6,148 nucleotides of DNA from Thermoproteota archaeon (GTDB lineage Archaea > Thermoproteota > EX4484-205 > JAAOZP01): positions 1 through 6,148 of the forward strand of contig JAOAJQ010000081.1 in NCBI GenBank assembly GCA_026414125.1, read 5' to 3'. How positions within the stretch are numbered: position 1 is the first letter of the stretch; each line of letters begins with the position of its first letter. The notes below the pieces were generated by a model that was not told the origin of the DNA, made no database searches, and saw nothing but the letters and a program-made list of their open reading frames with translations. Below are positions 1 through 6,148 of this stretch, one piece after another. The position numbers and the translations under genes are program-made.

Positions 1-1829
1 ATATAAAGACGGGGGACCATATTTTCATAGGCTCAGCTTGCGGGGAACCGCAGTACCTTGTGCACGGGCTTGTTGAAAAGGCTAAGCACTTGGCGGATAA
101 CGAGATACTTCATGTTCACACGCTCGGCGTCGCACCCTATGCGAAGCCGGTATACTCAGATAGGTTCCGTCTAAACGCTTTCTTCGTAGGCGTGAACACT
201 CGGGAGGCGGTTGCCGAGGGGAGGGCTGACTACACTCCTGTTTTCCTCTCCGACTTGCCAAAGCTGATATCGAGGGGAATGGTGCCGATAGACGTTGCAC
301 TAATACAGGTGACTCCGCCAGACGGGCATGGTTTCTGCAGCCTAGGAGTCTCGGTTGAGATAACGAAAACCGCCGCGGAGAAGGCTAGGCTCGTGATAGC
401 GCAGGTGAACCGCTTTATGCCGCGCGTCCTAGGAGACAGCTTCATACATGTTAGCAATATAGACGTGGTTGTTGAACACGATGAGCCGATTCTCGAAGCA
501 CCGCAACCACCTAGAGACGTTGTTTCAGACAGGATAGCACGATATGTTTCCGAACTGGTTGAGGACGAGTCAACTCTCCAGATAGGAATAGGAAGCATAC
601 CGGACGCTGTGCTGAGTTCACTTGAGGATAAGAAGGACCTCGGGATTCACACGGAGCTCCTTACGGAGAGCGTTGTAGACCTTGTTGAGGCAGGAGTCAT
701 AACATGCGCTAAGAAGACTCTTCACAGGGGAAAGATAATTGCCTCCTTCGCTATGGGGACTAGGCGTCTCTACGACTTCATAGACAATAATCCAATGGTA
801 GAGTTCTACGAGTCTAACTATGTCAACAATCCGCTTGTAATCGCCCAGAACAGGAAGATGGTTGCGATAAACCAGGCTCTGGAAGTAGACCTTACGGGGC
901 AGGTTTGCGCAGACTCGCTTGGATATGTTTTCTACAGCGGATTAGGGGGGCAAGCGGACTTCGTAAGGGGTGCAAGGCTCTCTGAAGGAGGCAAGGCCAT
1001 AACCGTCATACCCTCCACCGCTAAAGAGGGCACTATTTCAAGAATAAAGCCGGTGCTCAGCGAAGGCGCCGGCGTAGTGCTAACTAGGGGTGACGTGGAT
1101 TATGTTGTTACGGAGTACGGGGTTGCACACCTAACCGGGAAGACGATTAAGGAAAGAGCACTGGCGCTCATAGGTATTGCCCATCCGAAGTTTAGGAATC
1201 AGCTTCTCGAATGGGCTAAGTCTCGCAAGTATGTTCCGGAGGAGGTGCTCCCCTTCCCAGAGGTGGAGTATCCTGAGGAGTTGAAGCGTTACGTTAGTCT
1301 GGAGGATGGCACTAGGCTGCTGATAAGGCCGATAAAGCCTTCAGACGCAACTATGAAGCAACACTTGTTCTACGCGCTATCCAAGGACAGTGTGACGAAA
1401 AGATACTTGGGGCCGTTGAAATCTTTTCCCTGGGACAGGGTTTGGCCATACGTGATAGTCGACTACCGGAACGAGATGGTTCTAGTGGCCGTGGTTAGCG
1501 AGGAGGGTTTTGAAAGCATGGTTGGCATAGGCAGCTACTCCAGAATACCGGGTACGGAACTTGCTGAGGTAGCTCTCGTCGTCAGGGACGACTGGCAGGG
1601 TAAGGGGATTGGGACAGAGCTTCTCAAATATCTTATTGACCTCGCTAAAGAAAGAGGCTTCACTGGTTTAAAGGCATGGGTCCTAGTTGAAAACACTAGA
1701 ATGATGCATCTTTTCAGGAAGTGCGGCTACACTATGAAGTACCGGTTGGAGGATGGGGTATACGAGGTTTTAATAGATCTTAGGCAGCCAGTTGAGACCA
1801 GAGAGACAACGGCTTCTGAAAACCTGTAA
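1..1829 (+). CDS. Acetyl-CoA hydrolase/CoA-transferase fused to a C-terminal GNAT acetyltransferase (5' partial)
   Basis: The reading frame is open to the left edge (first full codon at 3), so the true start lies outside; the GTG at 60 is internal because the residues before it already match the family (a GDHIFIGSACGEPQ segment). About 20-30 N-terminal residues are probably missing; 608 are visible. Residues 1 to about 425 form the acetyl-CoA hydrolase/4-hydroxybutyrate CoA-transferase fold. Visible family motifs are GIGSIPDAV, HTELLTE, YVNNPLVIAQN, GLGGQADF (939-962) and TEYGVAHLTGKT (from 1110). These enzymes hydrolyse acyl-CoA or move CoA between carboxylic acids in the cytoplasm. From about residue 433 a GNAT domain begins (DGTRLLIRPIKPSDA), with the acetyl-CoA pyrophosphate loop QGKGIG at 1596-1613 and a typical ending (VENTRMMHLFRKCGY). 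The same two-domain arrangement is annotated in other prokaryotes, so it is a known fusion. Substrate and direction cannot be read from sequence. The GNAT part resembles domains that acetylate protein lysines, so self- or partner acetylation is possible but inferred. Confidence 0.9.
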   Translation, partial: IKTGDHIFIGSACGEPQYLVHGLVEKAKHLADNEILHVHTLGVAPYAKPVYSDRFRLNAFFVGVNTREAVAEGRADYTPVFLSDLPKLISRGMVPIDVALIQVTPPDGHGFCSLGVSVEITKTAAEKARLVIAQVNRFMPRVLGDSFIHVSNIDVVVEHDEPILEAPQPPRDVVSDRIARYVSELVEDESTLQIGIGSIPDAVLSSLEDKKDLGIHTELLTESVVDLVEAGVITCAKKTLHRGKIIASFAMGTRRLYDFIDNNPMVEFYESNYVNNPLVIAQNRKMVAINQALEVDLTGQVCADSLGYVFYSGLGGQADFVRGARLSEGGKAITVIPSTAKEGTISRIKPVLSEGAGVVLTRGDVDYVVTEYGVAHLTGKTIKERALALIGIAHPKFRNQLLEWAKSRKYVPEEVLPFPEVEYPEELKRYVSLEDGTRLLIRPIKPSDATMKQHLFYALSKDSVTKRYLGPLKSFPWDRVWPYVIVDYRNEMVLVAVVSEEGFESMVGIGSYSRIPGTELAEVALVVRDDWQGKGIGTELLKYLIDLAKERGFTGLKAWVLVENTRMMHLFRKCGYTMKYRLEDGVYEVLIDLRQPVETRETTASENL

Positions 1830-2244
1830 CGGGTTCTTCATCACGAGTATTCAGGCTGGCTCAAGTTTACCTCCTGATTTCCTCCGGAGGACCATCCGTC
1901 TCCTGCCGTAATTCATGAAACCATTGGCTTTGCCTTCCACACCGTATAGCTGAGCATGGCAGAACTAACAGACATTTGGTTCACCCCTTATCGCCAGCGT
2001 ACGTTGCATACTTGATTATGAAATACTCGTCCTCCAGGGCAGAACCATAAGCGTGAAACTTTCAATGGCGTAAAAGCTTAATGTCCTATTCTTACGTGTG
2101 ACTACCAGCTGACCGAGTATTTGAAATCAATTAAACTGGCTCTAAAAAATTTCCCCATAACTCGATAAAATTTCTAGGGCAATTAGAAGAAGATTAAGTT
2201 TTTAATCCGGCGTAATGGTTTTCCACTAGCTATTGAATGGCTGT
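1830..2244. other. Intergenic region without a convincing gene
   Basis: About 400 bp separate the hydrolase stop from the photolyase start. No open frame of useful length occurs on either strand. A perfect 12-bp palindrome (tcctccggagga) lies at 1880-1891. A TATA-like stretch, taaaagcttaat, at 2071-2082 is followed by no usable open frame. On the minus strand two short protein-like frames, 2061-1981 and 1964-1851, are offset by one base and each closed by stops; they could be remnants of a decayed small gene but are short enough to be chance. The last 80 bp are A/T-rich and hold the probable photolyase promoter. No tRNA, rRNA or C/D-box RNA pattern was found. Confidence 0.6.
2193..2206 (+). 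promoter_or_regulatory. Probable archaeal TATA/BRE element for the photolyase gene
   Basis: The sequence attaagtttttaat resembles an archaeal BRE plus TATA box, with its T/A core centred near 2202. Transcription would begin about 26 nt downstream, near 2228. That leaves a leader of about 5 nt for the TTG at 2233 or about 17 nt for the ATG at 2245. No Shine-Dalgarno sequence precedes either codon. Called by eye from composition and spacing. Confidence 0.45.
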
Positions 2245-3621
2245 ATGTCAGCCGACCATGGGTTTAAACTCGGGTCTATTCAAAGAGAAAGAATAAAAAA
2301 GCTTAACGAGGCGAGCCTGAAGAACGGTAGCTATATACTATACTGGATGCAAGCTTCCCCTAGAACGGAATATAATCACGCTCTCGAATACGCTGTTGAA
2401 AAAGCCAATGAGTTAAACAGGCCTCTCATCGCGTTCTTCGGGATTACAGGCAATTTTCCAGAGGCTAATGAAAGAAGCTATTGGTTTATGCTTGAAGGCC
2501 TTCTTGAAACCAAGAAATCTCTTGAGGAACGTGGAATACAGCTGGTAGTTTGGAACCAGTCACCAGAGAAAGGCATTCTCAAATTATCCAGACAAGCATC
2601 CCTCCTTGTGAGCGACAGAGGATACCTAAGGATTCAGAGGAGATGGTATCAATATGTAGCTGGGAAAGCATCCTGCCCTTTTATTCAGGTTGAAACTAAC
2701 GTCGTGGTTCCAGTTGAAACAGCATCTTCGAAAGAAGAATATTCTGCAGCAACTCTTAGGCCTAAACTCACAAGGATACTAGGAAAATACTTGATCCCTT
2801 TGAAAGAGAGAAGCCTCCGGATCCATTCTCTAGATATGGAGTTCGAATCCGTTGAACTTGAAAACCCTAGGCGCCTGCTCGACGAGCTTAATGTCGATAG
2901 GACTGTGAAGAAGGTGGAAAGCTTCAAAGGTGGGACGAGCGAGGCTAAGAAGCACTTAAGAGTTTTCATAAGGAGTAAGCTGGACGAGTATCCAACGCTT
3001 AGAAACAACCCTACTGTAGACTTTGTTTCAAACATGAGCCCATACTTGCATTTCGGACAGATTTCTCCCGTCTACATAGCTTTAGAGGTTTTGAAAACAG
3101 AAAGCCCAGGTAAGGAAACGTATCTTGAGGAACTCATTGTTAGGAGAGAGCTAAGCATGAACTTCTTGTTCTATAATGAGGAATACGATTCTTTCGACTG
3201 TCTACCCGAGTGGGCGAAGAACACGCTGATGGCGCATCGTAAGGACCCGCGGCCCTACAAGTATAGCTTGGAGGAGCTTGAGAATAGCGAGACGCACGAC
3301 TCTGTCTGGAACGCGGCTCAACAGGAAATGGTTGAAACCGGGAAAATGCACGGGTATATGCGGATGTATTGGGCTAAGAAGATTCTTGAATGGGTTGAAA
3401 GCCCTGTCGAAGCCTTCCGGATCGCGTTATATCTCAACAATAAGTATGAGCTTGACGGCAGGGATCCGAATAGTTTCGCCGGAGTAGCATGGTGCTTCGG
3501 CAAACACGACCGTCCTTGGAGAGAGAGACCGATTTACGGTAAAGTCAGGTATATGAGTGAAAACGGCTTGAAAAGAAAGTTTGATGTCGACAAGTACATT
3601 AAAAAGTTACAATTTTATTAA
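2245..3621 (+). CDS. phr: Class II CPD photolyase (deoxyribodipyrimidine photo-lyase)
   Basis: This flavoenzyme uses light to split cyclobutane pyrimidine dimers in DNA. The N-terminal antenna-type domain opens with YWMQASPRTEYNHALEYA and contains FPEANERSYWFMLEGL. The C-terminal FAD domain has SPYLHFGQIS, the first class II signature (EELIVRRELSMNF) and the second (GKHDRPWRERPIYGKVRYM, with F to Y and final N to S relative to the usual pattern). Numbered from the TTG at 2233, W359, W380 and W387 keep the spacing of the Methanosarcina mazei electron-transfer tryptophans W360/W381/W388. R377, M378, N402, D408 and W420 fall at the positions of its R378, M379, N403, D409 and W421, so the enzyme should be active. 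Length (458 residues from ATG, 462 from TTG) is normal. ATG 2245 is chosen because TTG is rarer and neither has a ribosome site; an in-frame TAG at 2227 rules out earlier starts. It converges on the UbiA gene with only 32 bp between the stops. Confidence 0.95.
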   Translation: MSADHGFKLGSIQRERIKKLNEASLKNGSYILYWMQASPRTEYNHALEYAVEKANELNRPLIAFFGITGNFPEANERSYWFMLEGLLETKKSLEERGIQLVVWNQSPEKGILKLSRQASLLVSDRGYLRIQRRWYQYVAGKASCPFIQVETNVVVPVETASSKEEYSAATLRPKLTRILGKYLIPLKERSLRIHSLDMEFESVELENPRRLLDELNVDRTVKKVESFKGGTSEAKKHLRVFIRSKLDEYPTLRNNPTVDFVSNMSPYLHFGQISPVYIALEVLKTESPGKETYLEELIVRRELSMNFLFYNEEYDSFDCLPEWAKNTLMAHRKDPRPYKYSLEELENSETHDSVWNAAQQEMVETGKMHGYMRMYWAKKILEWVESPVEAFRIALYLNNKYELDGRDPNSFAGVAWCFGKHDRPWRERPIYGKVRYMSENGLKRKFDVDKYIKKLQFY

Positions 3622-3653
3622 GCAGCAGGATTGTCTGATTATAATAACCCTAT

Positions 3654-4521
3654 TCAAAGGCTTGCAGCTATAATGGAGCCGATTAGGATCAAAAACATCC
3701 AAAGGTTTACTTGCCTTATGGTTTTTAACGCCCTGTCTTTCGTAGGATTCTTCAAAAGGTAAAATGTTGAAACCAGGAAACCGATTTCCGGAGCCAAAAC
3801 TATTATTAGAAGCAAAGGCTCTATTTTTTCAAAAATGTTCAGAAACAGCAATGGCCCTAGAAAAACGGTTACAGCGTAGCAGGCTGATCCTAAGACGGCG
3901 GCAACCAGCGGGCCGTGAACTATTGCAACGCTCCTTATTTTCTTCAACCTGTCACCCTCCATGTCATGAATGCTTTGAACTATTTCCCTGCCAAGGTTGG
4001 AAAAGAAGCTGAGTATGGAAAACGAAAAAACTACATGACTTATAGAAGCCGTTGCTGAAAGAGCTCCGAATACAAAGGCCGTAGAGACGCAGAAAGCAAC
4101 TATTGTGTTCCACAGAAGCCCGTAAACCTTTCCATATATGCTGTAAACAACTGATAGTAAGAATGAAACTGAAAAAAACTAAAAATGCTTGGATATTCAT
4201 CGTTAAAGCGAATGAAAACCCTAGTAAAGCCAATATTAGGCTTGCAATAAGCGCGGATCTTCTTGAAACAATCCCTTAAGGTATGGGTCGATCCGGCTTG
4301 TTGACTCTGTCGATCTCGAAGTCGAAATAATCGTTAAAAGCAAAGGATGAAGCAGTGATGAAAACTGAGGCTAAAAACGGGAAAATAACAAGAGGCAAAG
4401 TTGGCAAACCCTCGAGAGCAACCACTTGGCCTAAAAAAGTAGCTAAGCCTATTAGAAGCGCGCCTAAAGGACGGGTTAGCCTAACGTAACCTAGTATTAA
4501 AGCAGCTTTTGAGCTAGGCAC
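3654..4521 (-). pseudogene. UbiA-family prenyltransferase (DGGGP synthase-like), disrupted by a stop codon and a frameshift
   Basis: UbiA enzymes are multi-pass membrane prenyltransferases; the archaeal branch this resembles adds the second geranylgeranyl chain in ether-lipid synthesis. Read from GTG 4521, the protein starts MPSSKAALILGYVRLTRPLG and has about eight or nine hydrophobic segments. The first Asp-rich motif, NDYFDFEID followed by NKPDRPIP, is at 4335-4279. The next codon (4278-4276) is TAA, after which the same frame continues with perfect family sense (GIVSRRSALIASLILALLG). At a run of seven T (4178-4172) the frame moves by one base; with six T it would run on as LVFSVSFLLSVVYSIYGK. 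The second motif, SIHDMEGDR, is at 3974-3948, and the frame ends at TGA 3656-3654. Removing one T gives exactly 289 codons with the stop, a normal family length. The second motif is weak: DGGGP synthases usually have a DIEDxxGD pattern and a following TLP, here SIHDMEGD and RSVA. This is either a recent pseudogene or sequence error at one or both sites. Confidence 0.85.
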
Positions 4522-4545
4522 TACACTAGCGTTGAACATCGTTTC

Positions 4546-4552
4546 ATATAAA
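4546..4552 (-). promoter_or_regulatory. TATA box of the UbiA gene
   Basis: On the minus strand tttatat runs from 4552 to 4546. Its centre is about 28 nt ahead of the GTG at 4521, the spacing expected for a leaderless archaeal transcript. The in-frame ATG at 4539 lies only 7 nt below the box and so would sit upstream of the transcription start. This spacing is the main reason for choosing GTG 4521 as the start. Confidence 0.55.
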
Positions 4553-4574
4553 CCTATAGCGCACGCTAAGAATT

Positions 4575-4582
4575 CTTTATTA
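4575..4582 (+). promoter_or_regulatory. Possible TATA box of the nucleoside hydrolase gene
   Basis: The stretch ctttatta is centred about 37 nt ahead of ATG 4616, predicting a start of transcription near 4604 and a leader of roughly 12 nt. It is the only A/T-rich box in the 94-bp divergent gap on this strand. It lies about 25 bp from the UbiA TATA box on the other strand, so the two promoters are back to back. Weak match, called by eye. Confidence 0.35.
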
Positions 4583-4604
4583 GCATGAGGAAAACGTATC
4601 TTCC

Positions 4605-4608
4605 GGTG
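4605..4608 (+). promoter_or_regulatory. Possible short ribosome binding site (GGTG)
   Basis: GGTG ends 7 nt before ATG 4616 and can pair with the archaeal 16S rRNA tail. It supports that ATG as the start, but it is only four bases long, so confidence is limited. Confidence 0.4.
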
Positions 4609-4615
4609 TACCGAG

Positions 4616-5479
4616 ATGGGTAAGCCTCTCATCCTAGATACTGACATTGGCGACGACATAGATGATGCTTTCGCCCTGTTGTTCGCGCTGAAGTGCAGCG
4701 AGCTGGAGCTGGAGGCTGTTACAGTCGTCTGGGGAGAAGTCGAGACAAGGGCCAAGCTGGCCTCCAAGCTGATGTCAACACTGGGCATTGAAAAACCCGT
4801 GGCCCTGGGCTCTTCCCAGAGCCTCCTGGGGTTTAAACCCGGATGGAAGCCTTGTCAAGCAGAGGTTTTAAAGGCGGACGAAGCTTTTTCAAAAATTCTT
4901 GAGACACCGGCTTGGAAAATTATTGTGGAGAAGGCTCGCGAAGTAGACGGGCTTAACATTGTCAGCATCGGCCCAGTGACGAACGTGGCTTTAACACTGC
5001 TTTTTGAAGAGGGTTTCAGTAAGAGGGTTAGACTCACCTCTATGGCGGGGGTGTTCAAGGGCTCTGGCGCAGAATACAATGTTAAATGCGACCCTGAGGC
5101 TTTGAGCCTGGTGCTCAAGTCTGGGTTAAACCCGCTTCTAGTCGGGCTTGACGTCACGATGAAATGCGTAATGCCAGTGAGCATGGTTGAGAAACTAAAG
5201 GCTAGCGGGAAGCCTGAGCACAGGCTTGTTTCAGCGATGCTTGACGCTTGGACGGGGGGCACAGGCTTCAGGCAGCCGGTTTTACATGACCCTCTGGCTT
5301 TGGCAACGCTGGTGGACGACAAGATTGTTAAGGTTGAGAAAACCAGGGTTGAGGTTGAGCTTAAAGGGGAGTATACGCGTGGCTTCACTGTTCTAACCGA
5401 CGGGTCTCCAAACGCATCCGTGTGCCTGAACGTTGACGTCGACAGGTTTCTGAAGCTTTTCGAGGAAGTGGTCTTTTAA
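4616..5479 (+). CDS. Nucleoside hydrolase, inosine-uridine preferring family
   Basis: Members are cytoplasmic Ca2+-dependent enzymes that cleave the N-glycosidic bond of ribonucleosides, releasing base and ribose. The 287-residue protein begins with the Asp-rich calcium and ribose site DTDIGDDIDDAFAL (residues 8-21). Further matches are SIGPVTNVAL with N123, GAEYNVKCDPEA, GLDVT with D179, and HDPLAL with H224 and D225; in the family the aspartate of HDP is a calcium ligand. ATG 4616 places the Asp motif at the usual distance from the N terminus. Compared with well-studied purine and pyrimidine nucleosidases, the usual GN after strand 2 is GE (residues 40-41) and the loop before EYN is short (GVFKGSGAEYN). 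These traits recall a less-characterised subfamily, so the substrate is uncertain and may be another ribofuranoside. It is divergent from the UbiA gene and followed by a U-rich tract, so it is probably transcribed alone. Confidence 0.92.
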   Translation: MGKPLILDTDIGDDIDDAFALLFALKCSELELEAVTVVWGEVETRAKLASKLMSTLGIEKPVALGSSQSLLGFKPGWKPCQAEVLKADEAFSKILETPAWKIIVEKAREVDGLNIVSIGPVTNVALTLLFEEGFSKRVRLTSMAGVFKGSGAEYNVKCDPEALSLVLKSGLNPLLVGLDVTMKCVMPVSMVEKLKASGKPEHRLVSAMLDAWTGGTGFRQPVLHDPLALATLVDDKIVKVEKTRVEVELKGEYTRGFTVLTDGSPNASVCLNVDVDRFLKLFEEVVF

Positions 5480-5501
5480 CGAAAGCTTGAACACGCGTTT
5501 C

Positions 5502-5532
5502 TATTATATTATTTTATTTATTTTTCATTCTT
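5502..5532 (+). terminator. U-rich archaeal transcription terminator
   Basis: Starting 22 nt after the nucleoside hydrolase stop there is a T-rich tract (attatattattttatttat, then tttttcattcttct). Archaeal RNA polymerase terminates on such U-rich runs without needing a hairpin, and I see no strong stem here. The tract separates this transcript from the next gene's promoter. Confidence 0.55.
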
Positions 5533-5543
5533 CTGGGGAAACC

Positions 5544-5551
5544 TTTAAAAA
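5544..5551 (+). promoter_or_regulatory. TATA box of the GH172/DUF2961 gene
   Basis: The sequence tttaaaaa, preceded by purine-rich gggaaacc that could serve as a BRE, is centred about 25 nt ahead of ATG 5573. This spacing puts the transcription start at or next to the start codon, so a leaderless mRNA is likely. No Shine-Dalgarno sequence is present, which agrees. Confidence 0.6.
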
Positions 5552-5572
5552 GAAAATATTGTTACCTGCCTT

Positions 5573-6148
5573 ATGGACTGTTTGAGGTTTTTAAACGGGC
5601 CGCTTTCAAACCTGCCTAGAATAGTTCATGCTAAAACCAAGAGGATCTCCTCCTTCGACAAGACTGGTGGGAACAAGGATTACTGGACTATCGGTTCGCG
5701 CGAAAGAGTGAACATAGCTGAAATCAAAGGTGCGGGAATAATAAGACACATATGGTTTACAGTGAGCTCCCTTAACAAGCTCTGCCTGAGGGATGCTGTG
5801 TTGCGAATGTACTGGGATGGTGAGCAGGATCCTAGCGTCGAAACCCCTCTCGGAGACTTCTTCGGAGTCGGACACGGTGTCGCAAACCATTTCGTCTCAC
5901 TCCCCTTAAGCATGGTGAGAGGCCCCGGCAGAGGGGTCAACGCAGGAATGAACTGCTACTTCCCAATGCCGTTCTCAAGCGGGGCTAGGATAGAGGTTGA
6001 GAACGAGAAGGACGATGAGATTATCCTCTACTTCCACGTGGACTACGAGCAGTTTGACGATATACCTGCTGAATACGGAAGGTTCCATTGCTGGTGGAAC
6101 AGGGAGAACCCGTGCACCCCGGTGAAGCACAACGGGGAAGAGGTGAAC
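5573..6148 (+). CDS. DUF2961 / glycoside hydrolase family 172 protein (3' partial)
   Basis: The frame opens at ATG 5573 and stays open to the right edge, giving 192 residues, roughly half of a typical member. Recognisable family stretches are GAGIIRHIWFT (from residue 53), LRMYWDGEQDPSVETPLGDF and FGVGHG (about 80-102) and NCYFPMPFSSGARIEVEN (127-144). There is no signal peptide or membrane segment at the N terminus, so it is probably cytoplasmic. Characterised GH172 enzymes act on alpha-D-fructofuranosides and alpha-D-arabinofuranosides, and many homologues remain of unknown specificity. The catalytic glutamates are likely beyond the window and cannot be checked. It follows the nucleoside hydrolase on the same strand after 93 bp, but a terminator-like tract and its own promoter lie between them. 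Family assignment is good; the substrate is unknown. Confidence 0.85.
   Translation, partial: MDCLRFLNGPLSNLPRIVHAKTKRISSFDKTGGNKDYWTIGSRERVNIAEIKGAGIIRHIWFTVSSLNKLCLRDAVLRMYWDGEQDPSVETPLGDFFGVGHGVANHFVSLPLSMVRGPGRGVNAGMNCYFPMPFSSGARIEVENEKDDEIILYFHVDYEQFDDIPAEYGRFHCWWNRENPCTPVKHNGEEVN

Noticed and set aside
1837..1843. Minus-strand gtgatga, matching the C box of an archaeal C/D-box guide RNA
   Set aside because: No D box (CTGA) or C'/D' pair was found at a suitable distance.
1880..1891. The palindrome tcctccggagga as a regulator-binding site
   Set aside because: It lies 340 bp from the next start, is not repeated in the window and has no promoter beside it; a chance palindrome is as likely.
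2841..2850. gttcgaatcc, which resembles the T-loop of a tRNA
   Set aside because: It lies inside the photolyase frame, encodes conserved-looking protein, and no acceptor or anticodon stems surround it.
3764..4012. An 82-codon plus-strand open frame across the UbiA gene
   Set aside because: It is low-complexity, matches no family, and mirrors the minus-strand coding sequence.
4276..4278. Recoding of the in-frame stop as an amino acid (pyrrolysine-like)
   Set aside because: The codon is TAA, whereas pyrrolysine uses TAG, and a second independent frameshift in the same gene points to disruption or error.
4355..4372. Plus-strand gtgatga followed closely by ctga inside the UbiA region
   Set aside because: The two boxes are only about four bases apart, too close for a guide RNA, and the other strand is protein-coding sequence.
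4540..4788. Upstream extension of the UbiA frame to an ATG at 4788 on the minus strand
   Set aside because: It overlaps the real nucleoside hydrolase gene on the other strand, its residues do not look like a UbiA N terminus, and the TATA box lies well inside it.

Overview
The window looks archaeal. AT-rich TATA-like boxes lie about 25-28 nt ahead of several starts, Shine-Dalgarno sequences are weak or absent, terminators are U-rich, Arg and Ile are often encoded by AGG/AGA and ATA, and the gene families are common in archaea (a class II photolyase with the Methanosarcina-type residue pattern, a DGGGP-synthase-like UbiA protein, an acetyl-CoA hydrolase/transferase fused to GNAT). The lineage cannot be fixed from sequence alone. 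A Thermoproteota-type archaeon such as a Bathyarchaeia relative is a guess.

Layout, left to right. (1) Positions 1-1829, plus strand: a 5'-truncated gene for a two-domain protein, an acetyl-CoA hydrolase/CoA-transferase followed by a C-terminal GNAT acetyltransferase domain. (2) About 400 bp (1830-2244) with no convincing gene, ending in a probable promoter. (3) 2245-3621, plus: a complete class II CPD photolyase. (4) 3654-4521, minus and convergent with the photolyase: a nearly full-length UbiA-family prenyltransferase, broken by one in-frame TAA and one single-base frameshift in a T7 run. (5) 4522-4615: a short divergent promoter region. (6) 4616-5479, plus: a complete nucleoside hydrolase of the inosine-uridine family. 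(7) 5480-5572: a U-rich termination tract followed by a promoter placed for leaderless transcription. (8) 5573 to the window end, plus: the N-terminal half of a DUF2961/GH172 protein, a family of furanoside-active glycoside hydrolases.

The genes do not form one operon. Most have their own promoter signals and they serve different roles: acyl-CoA metabolism, light-driven DNA repair, isoprenoid lipid synthesis and sugar/nucleoside breakdown. The only suggestive functional pair is the nucleoside hydrolase and the GH172-like protein, since both families cleave furanosides, but separate promoters weaken the link. The most notable observation is the doubly disrupted UbiA gene, which otherwise keeps its length and motifs. 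I found no mobile element, CRISPR array, tRNA or rRNA, and no clear sign of an undescribed multi-gene system.
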